A stretch of DNA of 64,000 bases from Desulfotomaculum nigrificans DSM 574 (GTDB lineage: Bacteria > Bacillota > Desulfotomaculia > Desulfotomaculales > Desulfotomaculaceae). The notes under the pieces were generated by a model. The model was not told the DNA's origin. It saw nothing but the letters and a program-made list of their open reading frames with translations, and searched no databases. Made by a program: the position numbers and the translations under genes. Of this stretch, positions 37,511 to 46,536 are shown in pieces. The DNA lies in the NCBI RefSeq assembly GCF_000189755.2, contig NZ_KI912183.1:1428257-1492256 (forward strand), given 5' to 3'. Position 1 is the first letter of the stretch; each line of letters begins with the position of its first letter.

Positions 37511-39148
37511 TTATTTGGTTCTTAAATATACCGTGTTGTCAGCAAGCCCTATCTGGCAACCCAGTTCCTCAGCCACAAACCGCAGGGGAACCATGGTTCT
37601 GCCCGCCTTAACAGAAACCGGCACATCCATTTGCCTGGTTATACCGTTAACAATGTACTTGTCCTCACCAATAAACATGACAATATTTTTGTTACCTTTA
37701 ATGATGTGAACTTCGTTGTTGTTAGTAAAGTATACATGGCCGCCAAGGGCTTGGGCCAGATTTCTTACCGGCACCATGGTGCGTTTATCTTGCACAAAGG
37801 GCTGTACATCAAACCCGATGGGCTGGCCGTTTAATACCACATTAACTGGTTGCTCCCTACCCGGGATAGGTAACAAACCCTTTGCTTCAACTTTGTCCTC
37901 AGGCATTAAACTCTTTAAATCTACGCTGTTAGCAGGGGTGAGAGTGGGAACGTCCACTTTAACGTTTTTATCTACGTTGGCCTTGGACAACACATTTAAA
38001 CCTATATTTAACAAGGGGAGTTGACCGCTTAAAACATTAACCTGCAGTGAAGAATCAGATGCGGCACTGGTCTTGGATTGGCTGTAGGTACCGGACATAC
38101 TGGCCCCCACATCCATTCCCTGATCTTTTATGTTAACCTTTACATCCAAACTAAGCTTGCCATCAAGTTTATCTCCGTTCCTGGTTTGTTCCGTTACCAT
38201 GTTGATGTGACCAGCCACATTCTTTTGGTCATCAAACCTTAAGCTTAAGTTAAAAGTACCTGCCCCGTTGGTCCCTTCAGGCATGGTGTAGGACAGGGAC
38301 TCTAATGTCAGGCCGGTCTCTTTAAAGAACTGGTCAATTTGCTCTACCGTGGGAGGAAACTCCCCATTTTTGATACTATCCTGTAAATCCCTTAGAATTT
38401 GCGCTTTGGTCTCGGCAAAGGATTGGGTAGCATCCACAGTGGTCACATATTCAGCCAGCAGCGTGGCAAAACGATCAGGTTCTGCTTTAATCTTGGCGGT
38501 CAGGGATAAAATAGCATCTTTAAGATCCTGTTGATCCAATTGCAAGGTAATTTTATCACCGGAAACACGAACACTTTTATCTGGCATGGCTTCTACTATA
38601 AAAGCTATCAGATTGGTTAACCGGGGAACCATTTGCTGAACTTTGGTACTGTCCAGCATAGCCCACCACATGTTGGCCAGCTCAGGGTCATCAACATAAA
38701 TGTACTGCGGCACCGATTTGGGATCGGGTACATCTTGTGCCGGATTGATATCTTTAATTAGTTGGAGAACATCTTTGGTAAAAATAATTTGGGAACCGCT
38801 TAAAAAAACATCACCTTGATAGTCCTTGCCGTTATAGCTTAGCTTCCATTTAAAACCCAACTGCTGGGCCGGAGAGTTGATCTGGTAATCCAAATTTAAC
38901 TTGGCGCCCTGGATATTAGCCAGTTCTTTAGTCATCATCAAAAGGGTGCCATCCAACCTGGTAATCCGGTACTCAGCTGATCCTTGAGCAGTTTCAGTAA
39001 ATTGAGTTTGCGTTTGCAGTTGCTGGCCTTCCAAGTTTATTTTGTTTACCAGGGCCTGCTTATCGCCGGTCAGGGTTTGGGCCCCGGCCGGAAACATCAG
39101 GATCAAACAAAATAACAAGGTCAACATTGAAACAAAATACTTTTTCAC
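37511..39148 (-). CDS. Secreted protein with copper amine oxidase N-terminal-like (stalk) domain
   Basis: 545 aa from GTG 39148, which has GGGGAGG 6 nt upstream. Residues about 2-22 are a signal peptide (FVSMLTLLFCLILMFPAGAQ). The middle (about 25-420) is a lipoprotein-attachment-like beta-rich region without a name I can support. The C-terminus (about 435-545) has two tandem stalk-type repeats, each with TMVPVRNLAQALGG or TMVPLRFVAEELGC. Such domains are common in cell-surface proteins of Peptococcaceae. It stands alone between terminators. The role is unknown, perhaps in the envelope. Confidence 0.75.
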   Translation of the reverse strand: MKKYFVSMLTLLFCLILMFPAGAQTLTGDKQALVNKINLEGQQLQTQTQFTETAQGSAEYRITRLDGTLLMMTKELANIQGAKLNLDYQINSPAQQLGFKWKLSYNGKDYQGDVFLSGSQIIFTKDVLQLIKDINPAQDVPDPKSVPQYIYVDDPELANMWWAMLDSTKVQQMVPRLTNLIAFIVEAMPDKSVRVSGDKITLQLDQQDLKDAILSLTAKIKAEPDRFATLLAEYVTTVDATQSFAETKAQILRDLQDSIKNGEFPPTVEQIDQFFKETGLTLESLSYTMPEGTNGAGTFNLSLRFDDQKNVAGHINMVTEQTRNGDKLDGKLSLDVKVNIKDQGMDVGASMSGTYSQSKTSAASDSSLQVNVLSGQLPLLNIGLNVLSKANVDKNVKVDVPTLTPANSVDLKSLMPEDKVEAKGLLPIPGREQPVNVVLNGQPIGFDVQPFVQDKRTMVPVRNLAQALGGHVYFTNNNEVHIIKGNKNIVMFIGEDKYIVNGITRQMDVPVSVKAGRTMVPLRFVAEELGCQIGLADNTVYLRTK

Positions 39149-39240
39149 TTTCATCCTCCCCATTAATTTTAGTTTTTTTGCCGTCGCAAATTCCCCACGG
39201 CAGTTTGGTTCTCCAAAAAGACGCAAAATCCTCTTGCCAA

Positions 39241-39274
39241 AAATAAAACCGCACGAAAATCCCGTACGGTTTTA
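39241..39274 (-). terminator. Terminator of the CoADR-rhodanese gene
   Basis: Minus strand AAAACCGTACG / CGTGCGGTTTT with TATTT after it. It is 14 nt beyond the stop. Confidence 0.8.
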
Positions 39275-39287
39275 ATCACAGATAATC

Positions 39288-40973
39288 TTATTCCATATCG
39301 TAGGGCCAGCCTTCCATGCCGGCCTCCATTAACTTAACATCTTTAAAACCTGCGCCTTTGAGGATACGGGAAGCTTCATAAGCCCGGGAACCCATGGCGC
39401 AGACGGTGACAATCTCTTTGTCTTTCGGTACGTCGGCTAACCTGGCCCGCAGTTCACCCAGGGTTAGTTGTTGTACCCGCGGGTCATCTATATTCCGTGT
39501 AGCAAATTGCTGGGGTGTGCGCACATCCAGCAGTACGAAATCATCGCCGCGCTCCAGCTTGGCCTGTACTTCTGCCGCAGTGTATGTGTTAACAATACCT
39601 TCCAGCTTGTTCTTCACAGTGTTGCCGCAGTGTACCAGCGGGTCAATAGGTGTGGAGAAGGGAGGTGCGTAACCCAGGTCAAGATTGAGCAGGTCATCCA
39701 GGGTACCACCGTAATAAATTAAGGTAGCTACCACATCAACCCGTTTGGCCACTTCTCCTTTACCAATGCCTTGCAGACCCAAAATCCTTTGGGTTTTCTT
39801 ATCGACAATCATTTTCAGCAGCACCTTGTTGCTGGCCGGGTAATAGTGGGTCATATCAAAGGTGGAAATCATGGCGGTTTCGATGTCATAACCTAAATCC
39901 CGGGCTTGATTTTCGCCCAAACCGGTCCGAGCTACATTCATGCCCATGCAGTGCAGTACACCTGTGCCGACCACACCCTTAAAAGCAGATTTGCCGCCGG
40001 TGACGTTGTCCCCCACAATGCGGCCCTGGCGGTTGGCGTAGGTGGCCATGGGTGCCAGTGTTTTCTTGCCGGTGATAATGTTGGTGTTTTCCACACAGTC
40101 ACCCAGGGCATAAATATCCGGGTCACTGGTCTGCATATATTCATTTACCAGAATACCGCCTGTTTCACCAATGGTGAGTCCGGCCTCCTGGGCCAGCTTG
40201 ACATTGGGACGAACTCCTACCGCTACCACCACTGCATCAGCAGGAATTTCACCTTTATCGGTGATTACTTTGGTTACCTTGCCGTCCTGGCCTTCCAACC
40301 GGAGTACCTTTTCCCCGAAACGGCCTTCCAAACCTTGTTCGTAGAGGTTTTTATACAGTATTTTACCTAAGTCGGGATCTAAAATACCAGGCAGCATGGT
40401 ATCCTTAAATTCAACCACGGTTACTGTACGCATGGGACTAAATACGGCATCAATGGCCTCCATACCGATAAAGCCGGAACCAATTACCACCACATCATTA
40501 AACTCCCCGGCCTCCATAGCCTGTTTAATGATGGGGGCATCAGACAACCTATTCAGACGGTACACGCCTTTCAGGTCCAGGTTTTCAATGGGCGGGGTGA
40601 TGGGGTTGGAACCGGTGGCCAATACCAGCTTGTCATATTCAAAAACAGATTCTTCCCCGGTGGCCACATTACGGGCGGTTACCTTTTTATTGGCCCGGTC
40701 AATGGCCAGGGCTTCCATCCCGGTCAACACATCTATGCCGCGCTCGGCCTTAAAGAACTCAGGATCCCGCTTAACCCCGTAGGCAGTGGAGTAGAGGTGA
40801 TCAAAATCATGAATTTTACCGGAAAGATAGTACGGCATGCCGCATCCGGCATAGGATATATATTCTCCTTTTTCTAAAATAGTAATCTGTGCGTCAGGAT
40901 CCAACCGGCGAGCCCGGGCAGCCACTTTGGGACCGGCAGCCACACCGCCGATAATAAGAATTTTGCGGCCCAT
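39288..40973 (-). CDS. CoA-disulfide reductase / rhodanese fusion (Npsr-like)
   Basis: 561 aa. FAD-binding IIGGVAAGPKVAARARRL; redox Cys in YISYAGCGMPYYLSG, the CoADR-type S-x-x-x-C pattern; NAD-binding VVVIGSGFIGMEAIDA; then the dimerisation domain to about 450. The C-terminal rhodanese domain (about 465-561) has active-site VCAMGSRAYEA. Such fusions reduce CoA disulfide, persulfide or polysulfide with NADH. Start is ATG 40973, behind GGAGG. A disulfide-stress or sulfur-respiration role is inferred. Confidence 0.9.
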   Translation of the reverse strand: MGRKILIIGGVAAGPKVAARARRLDPDAQITILEKGEYISYAGCGMPYYLSGKIHDFDHLYSTAYGVKRDPEFFKAERGIDVLTGMEALAIDRANKKVTARNVATGEESVFEYDKLVLATGSNPITPPIENLDLKGVYRLNRLSDAPIIKQAMEAGEFNDVVVIGSGFIGMEAIDAVFSPMRTVTVVEFKDTMLPGILDPDLGKILYKNLYEQGLEGRFGEKVLRLEGQDGKVTKVITDKGEIPADAVVVAVGVRPNVKLAQEAGLTIGETGGILVNEYMQTSDPDIYALGDCVENTNIITGKKTLAPMATYANRQGRIVGDNVTGGKSAFKGVVGTGVLHCMGMNVARTGLGENQARDLGYDIETAMISTFDMTHYYPASNKVLLKMIVDKKTQRILGLQGIGKGEVAKRVDVVATLIYYGGTLDDLLNLDLGYAPPFSTPIDPLVHCGNTVKNKLEGIVNTYTAAEVQAKLERGDDFVLLDVRTPQQFATRNIDDPRVQQLTLGELRARLADVPKDKEIVTVCAMGSRAYEASRILKGAGFKDVKLMEAGMEGWPYDME

Positions 40974-41086
40974 ATTACATATAACCTCCATCTTTGTCAA
41001 AATTTAAACAATAATATTATAACTCCAAAATCAACCCCGATTCAAGCATTATTCCTTTTATTGCCATTAAAAGTTAGGTCTGGAAC

Positions 41087-41130
41087 AAAATAAGGACAGC
41101 GCATCCGTTAAGGGCACTGTCCTTATTTTT
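41087..41130 (-). terminator. Terminator of the CD1247-like gene
   Basis: Minus strand AATAAGGACAGTGC / GCGCTGTCCTTATT, then TTG. The stem is symmetric and could work in both directions. Confidence 0.85.
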
Positions 41131-41569
41131 AGTATTCACTGGGTGGTAAATTTCCGTCCCTGTTTTCAATGGCTTCCGGTTCATCAGCAGCCGTATAATT
41201 ATCATCATTAACAAAGACCACTTCATCGCAATTAGGGCAGGTTACTTCAATTACGTCATCGTCTTCCAAAATATCTGAGCTAAACATAACGGTTTCGCCA
41301 CAGCCGGGACACTCAACTTCTACATAGTCCTCATCGTCATCACAATCGCAGTCGTAAATATTGTCCTCTAAAGAGTACAAATCCTCATCAATGGTTTCAA
41401 CATAGTCCTCAAGTTGTTCATGGGCTTCTTCCAACCCACCGACAGTTTCCGCCACATCCTGTAACACATCAATAATTCCGTTTAACAGCCGACCTTCCTT
41501 ACTGTTTTCCAGGTTCATACCATCGGCCAGACCCTGCAGGTACGCCACCCGTGATTTTAAGCTGTCCAT
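41129..41569 (-). CDS. CD1247 N-terminal-domain protein with zinc-ribbon pairs
   Basis: 146 aa. The N-terminal part (LKSRVAYLQGLADGMNL) matches the helical CD1247-type domain of clostridia. A very acidic linker (DCDCDDDEDYVEVE) precedes CPGCGETVMF and CPNCDEVVFV, two CxxC pairs likely to bind zinc. Function unknown. It follows efp on the same strand, separated by a perfect inverted repeat. Confidence 0.75.
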   Translation of the reverse strand: MDSLKSRVAYLQGLADGMNLENSKEGRLLNGIIDVLQDVAETVGGLEEAHEQLEDYVETIDEDLYSLEDNIYDCDCDDDEDYVEVECPGCGETVMFSSDILEDDDVIEVTCPNCDEVVFVNDDNYTAADEPEAIENRDGNLPPSEY

Positions 41570-41598
41570 GATGAATTAAGCCCCCTTTACTTTGTACC

Positions 41599-41621
41599 AA
41601 TACAGTAACACTTACTGTATT
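41599..41621. repeat. Perfect inverted repeat between efp and the CD1247-like gene
   Basis: AATACAGTAA-CAC-TTACTGTATT, 10-bp arms. It could be an operator or weak terminator. Confidence 0.5.
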
Positions 41622-41660
41622 ATGCCGCAGTCCAGGGAGCTTTATACATATTATGGAATA

Positions 41661-42218
41661 TTAGGCCCGTTTAATATAACTTCCGGTACGGGTGTCGATT
41701 TGCAAAACATCGCCTACGTTAACAAAAAAAGGTACGGTAACCACGGCGCCGGTTTCCAGGGTAGCCGGTTTACCGCCGCCGGAAGCGGTGTCACCCTTGA
41801 TGCCAGGAGCAGTTTCAACCACTTCCAGTTCCACCACATTGGGTAACTCAACGCCGATGATGGAACCCTTAAAGCTGACTATGGTTAAAGTCATGTTTTC
41901 CTTCAACCATTTAACCGCATCACCCAGTTGCTCTTTGGTGACAGCAAACTGGTCATAGGTTTCCATATTCATAACGTTATAGTTCTCACCGTCGTTATAC
42001 AGGTATTGCACTTCCTGCCGCTCAACCCGAGCCGGTTCAAGTTTTTCGTTGGGGTTAAAGGTTTTTTCCACAACTGCCCCGGTACGCAAATTTTTTAACT
42101 TGGTCCGCACAAAGGCAGCACCTTTACCGGGTTTAACGTGCTGGAATTCAATAATTTGGTAAACATCATTGTCCAATTCAACAGTTAAGCCAGTCCTAAA
42201 ATCACTTGTAGAAATCAA
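41661..42218 (-). CDS. efp: Elongation factor P
   Basis: 185 aa, three beta-barrel domains. Relieves ribosome stalling at polyproline. Domain I has [18 protein letters not shown] with the modifiable Lys. The C-terminus [17 protein letters not shown] is typical. Start TTG behind AGGAGG. Order aroQ-pepP-efp-spoIIIA matches Bacillus. Confidence 0.97.
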   Translation of the reverse strand: MISTSDFRTGLTVELDNDVYQIIEFQHVKPGKGAAFVRTKLKNLRTGAVVEKTFNPNEKLEPARVERQEVQYLYNDGENYNVMNMETYDQFAVTKEQLGDAVKWLKENMTLTIVSFKGSIIGVELPNVVELEVVETAPGIKGDTASGGGKPATLETGAVVTVPFFVNVGDVLQIDTRTGSYIKRA

Positions 42219-42243
42219 CCAAATCGCCTCCTAATAAAAAATT

Positions 42244-43317
42244 TTAAAGTTTTAGCAGCTGATGTTTGGGGGATGAGGTAAGTATTTCACAACCATTTTG
42301 GGTTACCAGCACACTGTCCTCTATCCGCACCCCGCCCCATCCGGGCAGGTAAATACCTGGTTCAATGGTCACCACCATGCCGGCCTTAAGTACTGTGTCA
42401 GATTTACTGGCCAGCCTTGGCTCTTCATGAATGTTGAGCCCCACACCATGGCCGGTGCCGTGGCCAAAATATTCGCCGTAGCCCCGGTCAGTGATAATTT
42501 GCCGGGCGGCTTGATCCACTTCGCTGGCCTTAACACCTTCTTTTACCGCCGCAATACCGGCCAGCTGGGCTTCCAGTACGATGTTGTATATCTCAAGCTG
42601 TTTTTGGTCAGGTTGGCCTAATACCATGGTACGGGTCATATCAGAATGATAGCCCTGAAAAACACAGCCATAGTCCATGGTTAACAGGTCCCCCGGCTGC
42701 AAAATCCGCTCTGAAGTAACTCCATGGGGTAGCGCTGACCTTGGCCCCGAAGCCATAATAGTATCAAAGGCCGGTCCGGAGGCACCCTGCTTTCGCATAA
42801 AGTATTCCAATTCCAGGGTTAATTCCCATTCGGAAACCCCCGGCTTAATGTACTTTAAGATATGTTCGAAGGCCTGGTCGCCAATGGCCATGGCCTGGCG
42901 GATAAGCTCAATCTCCTGATCGTCCTTAATCATTCTCAGCTGTTCCACCAATCCCTGGCAGGGCGCTAGGCTTATTTCCCCCAGCTTCTCTTTCAGTTCG
43001 TTGAACTCTTTAACGGTTAAATGATCTGCTTCAAAAAACAGTTTCTCACCTTTATAATTCCTAATTACATCAGAAGTTACTCCGAAAACCGATTGTTGTT
43101 CCACCCTGACGATATTAAAATCCGGGCACTGCTGCCGGGCTTGCTCAATATAACGAAAATCTGTAAGTAAATCCGCCGTCTCCGGCCCAATCACTAAAAC
43201 CCCCGTAGATCCGGTAAAACCACTGAGGTATAATCTATTTTCAGGTTTAGTAATTAAAAGATAACCAATGCCCTTTTCTTGCATTAGCTGCCGTAGACGT
43301 TTTACGCGCTTAATCAT
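42244..43317 (-). CDS. pepP: Xaa-Pro aminopeptidase (M24 family)
   Basis: 357 aa. An N-terminal creatinase-like domain is followed by the pita-bread catalytic domain. Metal ligands are visible: [16 protein letters not shown] (two Asp), [14 protein letters not shown] (His), [18 protein letters not shown] (two Glu). Start is ATG 43317 behind CAGGAGG, overlapping the aroQ end by 8 bp. Corresponds to Bacillus yqhT. Confidence 0.94.
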   Translation of the reverse strand: MIKRVKRLRQLMQEKGIGYLLITKPENRLYLSGFTGSTGVLVIGPETADLLTDFRYIEQARQQCPDFNIVRVEQQSVFGVTSDVIRNYKGEKLFFEADHLTVKEFNELKEKLGEISLAPCQGLVEQLRMIKDDQEIELIRQAMAIGDQAFEHILKYIKPGVSEWELTLELEYFMRKQGASGPAFDTIMASGPRSALPHGVTSERILQPGDLLTMDYGCVFQGYHSDMTRTMVLGQPDQKQLEIYNIVLEAQLAGIAAVKEGVKASEVDQAARQIITDRGYGEYFGHGTGHGVGLNIHEEPRLASKSDTVLKAGMVVTIEPGIYLPGWGGVRIEDSVLVTQNGCEILTSSPKHQLLKL

Positions 43318-43762
43318 TGGTTTTCCTCCTGGATTGGGCCAGGGATAATGCTGCCCGTAAACCAAGCAGGTAGCTGTCTGCTCCCAGTCCGACAATTTGC
43401 CCGGCGGCCACCGGGGCTATTACCGAGTTATGGCGAAATTCCTCCCGGGCATGGATATTGGATAAATGGACCTCAATTACCGGCACATCAATGGAGGCCA
43501 CTGCATCTCTTAAGGCAATGCTGTAATGGGTATAGGCACCGGGATTAAAAACCACTGCGTCTATACCTGCCGCGGCCCCGTGCAGTTTATCCACCAACTC
43601 TCCTTCGTGGTTGGACTGGAAGCACTCCACTTCTACTCCCAGCTCACGGCCTAAATTTTGCAGCAACTCATTTATTTGCCCCAGAGTGACGGTACCGTAT
43701 ACACCGGGCTCCCGCTGGCCTAACCTGTTCAGATTGGGGCCGTGCAGCACTAAAATCTTCAT
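43310..43762 (-). CDS. aroQ: 3-dehydroquinate dehydratase, type II
   Basis: 150 aa. Shikimate-pathway enzyme. [18 protein letters not shown] holds the catalytic Tyr; [15 protein letters not shown] and [17 protein letters not shown] include the catalytic His. Overlaps pepP. Confidence 0.96.
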   Translation of the reverse strand: MKILVLHGPNLNRLGQREPGVYGTVTLGQINELLQNLGRELGVEVECFQSNHEGELVDKLHGAAAGIDAVVFNPGAYTHYSIALRDAVASIDVPVIEVHLSNIHAREEFRHNSVIAPVAAGQIVGLGADSYLLGLRAALSLAQSRRKTND

Positions 43763-43907
43763 CAGACCATCTCCTAAAACCTGACAAACTTGTCAAGCCC
43801 GTAGTACCGACACACATTTTACCATACAATAAATACCCTGGCAATTCGAAGTTAAAAATAGGCTAAAGAAAAGAATATTATGTTAACTTCCAACTTAAAC
43901 GTCAAAA

Positions 43908-45257
43908 CTAGCTACCGCTAAGAGACATGGAAGACACTCTGATGGTAGGGGCTCCTTTGCCACCAAAGAACTCCAGATTATTACCTACGGCGTCCACGGC
44001 ACTCAGAAGTTCCATAATATTACCGGCAATGGCCACGCCCCGTACAGGTTTGGTTAACTCCCCGTTTTCAATCCAGATGCCCGCGGCCCCCAGAGAAAAA
44101 TCACCGGAAATGGGGTTGGCGGTGTGCATGCCCATCACTTCGGTCACATACAGGCCTTTTTTAACATCTTTAATAATTTGCTCGGCACTGGTCCGGCCGG
44201 GTCGGATAAAGAAGTTAGTGGTTCCCACTTCCGGTGTACTCTTAAAGGAACCGCGCACCCCATTGCCGGTGGAGTTGATACCCTCCTTAGCTGCGGTATA
44301 GGTATTGTGCAGGAACCCCTTGAGCCGGCCCCCTTCGATTAAAACGGTTTCCGAAGTGGGCACCCCTTCCCCGTCAAAGGGAGCAGAAGCTATGCCGCCG
44401 GGCAACCGCCCGTCATCCACAATGGTGATTAAATCACTGGCCACCTGCTGGCCCATTTTGCCGGCAAATAAGGAGCGTCCCTTTTGTACCGCTTCACCGG
44501 ATAGGGCCGGGGCTAACAGGCCTAAAAAGTTGGTGGCAATGTAGGGATCTAACACCACCGCTGCCTTTTGGGTAGCCACCGGTTTGGCCCCCAGCATGCG
44601 TACTGCCCTCTCGGCTGCCTGTTTACCAATCAGAGCAGGATTCAAATCGGCAAACTTTAGGCCGTATTTAAGGGCAAAACCCGTTTGACTGTCTTCCCCC
44701 TCACCAGCCACCAGAGATAAATAAATACCGCAATAGGCACCCTGGTAATGGGCCGACAGGCCCTGGGAATTAACAATACTTACTTCCAATTCGGCATCCT
44801 GGTAGGATGAGCTTTCAATTATCTTCACCCTTTTATCATAAGACTTGGCGGTGTTTTCCATTTCCATGGCCATTTTGATTTTTTCTTCTACAGTGGCAGA
44901 GCGAATGGTGGGGTCATAAATGTCCAGTTGGGTGTACTGCTGGGTAACCTGGGGCAGGGTATAAAACTCATCCGGTTCAGTATTGGCCCCATTGGCCAGA
45001 GCTTGCTGCACTACACTGTCCAGTCCGTCGTCACTGAATTCGGTGGTAAAAGCAAAGCCCACCCGGCCATCGGTAATAACCCGCAGGCCCAGGCCCCGGT
45101 CCTCTGCCAGTTTCATGGTTTCCACTTGACCGTCACGCACATCTATGGAAAGTTCCTTACTGCTTAATACATAGGCCTCAGCCATGGCCGCGCCTTTACT
45201 TTTGGCTTTTTGCACTGCTTGTTCGGCGATGGTGACATATTTATTTCCCTGGCTCAA
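43908..45257 (-). CDS. pmbA: TldE/PmbA-family protein (non-catalytic partner)
   Basis: About 449 aa. TldD/TldE proteins form a heterodimeric metalloprotease that degrades unfolded peptides or matures RiPPs. GFLHNTYTAAKEGINSTGNG and IWIENGELTKPVRGVAIAGN are family blocks. I see no HExxxH motif, so this is the TldE-type subunit; its TldD partner is not in the window. Start is uncertain: TTG 45257 with AAAGGGG ahead, or ATG 45284. It is flanked by 145-bp and 176-bp gaps without recognised signals. Confidence 0.85.
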   Translation of the reverse strand: MSQGNKYVTIAEQAVQKAKSKGAAMAEAYVLSSKELSIDVRDGQVETMKLAEDRGLGLRVITDGRVGFAFTTEFSDDGLDSVVQQALANGANTEPDEFYTLPQVTQQYTQLDIYDPTIRSATVEEKIKMAMEMENTAKSYDKRVKIIESSSYQDAELEVSIVNSQGLSAHYQGAYCGIYLSLVAGEGEDSQTGFALKYGLKFADLNPALIGKQAAERAVRMLGAKPVATQKAAVVLDPYIATNFLGLLAPALSGEAVQKGRSLFAGKMGQQVASDLITIVDDGRLPGGIASAPFDGEGVPTSETVLIEGGRLKGFLHNTYTAAKEGINSTGNGVRGSFKSTPEVGTTNFFIRPGRTSAEQIIKDVKKGLYVTEVMGMHTANPISGDFSLGAAGIWIENGELTKPVRGVAIAGNIMELLSAVDAVGNNLEFFGGKGAPTIRVSSMSLSGS

Positions 45258-45433
45258 TTTTGTATCCCCTTTCCTAATTATCATAAGTTTGAGTCAGTCT
45301 GAAAAACTAAATTAAATAATTCTTCCTTATGCTGGATTGCACTATTTTGCTAAAGGTATATTATTCACTTAAATTGGCATTGATAGTCGTTTTGATTTAT
45401 TTTATTGGTTATTCAGGTAACTAATTAATAATC

Positions 45434-46453
45434 TTACCGGTTAATTTTAATATCAACGATTTCCGATTGGGTGCCGATCCGTACAGGCGGCCCCCAGGTG
45501 CCATAGCCCGAGGAAACAATCACCTGTAAACCGCCCTTGGATAGGTACCCGTAATCATCCTCATAAATCCGGTGGGTGATAAGCTGGTTGGGGAAGAACT
45601 GGCCCCGGTGGGTATGGCCGGAAAGTTGTAAATTTACCCCCGCTTGTTCAGCTTCATTTAATGCCACCGGCTGGTGGTCTAATAAAATAATAGGCTTGGC
45701 TCTATCCACTCCCTTTAATAAATCCGCCAGAGGTTTGCGTTGTCTACAAGAAGCGTCTTCCCGGCCCACTATATAAAGGCCGGCGGTTTCGGTAACTTCA
45801 TCTCTTAAAATTCTAATATTAGCTTCCTTAAAAATTTTCAAGATTTCATCCAGATGGCCGGTGTAGTATTCATGGTTACCCAGCACACCGTAAACACCGT
45901 ATTTGGACTTGATCTGTTTAAAGGTTTCCTTTTCTTGATACAGCAAGTTAACATCCCGGTCATCAAAAATATCACCGACCAAAAACACCAGGTCGGGGTT
46001 TAAGGCATTAATTTGCCGCACCATTTTCGCTACATAGCCTTTATCTTTATCTTGATCCAGATGAATATCCGCGAGCATGACAATGTGCAGCTCCTGAGCA
46101 ACCCTGGGCAGTTTCAGGTCATAGTGGGCTATTTGAATGTCTTTAGCGTGGCCATAACCGTACAGGATGGCTAAAAAAATTATTACATAACATCCGATAA
46201 TCACCGGTTTATGCTTAACAATTAAACCCAGCACAGCCACAAAGGCGGCGTAATAAAAAAATACTATCCAGAAATTGCCAATCAGACCCAGGGCTTTAAC
46301 ACCAAATCGGCCCAGCATGGGCGAAGCCGCTAAAATAATGAAAACAGGCCAAAAGACAAATTTATTAACCTTTAACAGGCCGTAGATTTGCCGGCCAATC
46401 AGAAAGTTCAAAAAAGTGTAGAGAAGTATAATTAAAGCCAACCAGTGTCGCAT
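45434..46453 (-). CDS. Membrane-anchored metallophosphoesterase (YaeI-like)
   Basis: 339 aa. Four hydrophobic helices (about 3-110), then a calcineurin-type phosphoesterase: MLADIHLDQD, DLVFLVGDIFDDRD, GVLGNHEYYTG, ILLDHQP and LSGHTHRGQFFP give all metal ligands. The substrate may be a phospholipid (UDP-DAGn hydrolase-like), but this is not shown. AAGGAG precedes the ATG. Confidence 0.9.
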   Translation of the reverse strand: MRHWLALIILLYTFLNFLIGRQIYGLLKVNKFVFWPVFIILAASPMLGRFGVKALGLIGNFWIVFFYYAAFVAVLGLIVKHKPVIIGCYVIIFLAILYGYGHAKDIQIAHYDLKLPRVAQELHIVMLADIHLDQDKDKGYVAKMVRQINALNPDLVFLVGDIFDDRDVNLLYQEKETFKQIKSKYGVYGVLGNHEYYTGHLDEILKIFKEANIRILRDEVTETAGLYIVGREDASCRQRKPLADLLKGVDRAKPIILLDHQPVALNEAEQAGVNLQLSGHTHRGQFFPNQLITHRIYEDDYGYLSKGGLQVIVSSGYGTWGPPVRIGTQSEIVDIKINR

Positions 46454-46488
46454 ATAAAACTCCTTAACGATTCTTTATGTACATCACA

Positions 46489-46520
46489 AACTGCGCAGCG
46501 GCCAAGCCAACTGCGCAGTT
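46489..46520 (-). terminator. Hairpin after the EmrB-like gene
   Basis: AACTGCGCAG / CTGCGCAGTT with a 12-nt loop. TTTTAAAA lies on one side, so it may work in either direction. Confidence 0.55.
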
Positions 46521-46536
46521 TTAAAATGTTCAGCTA

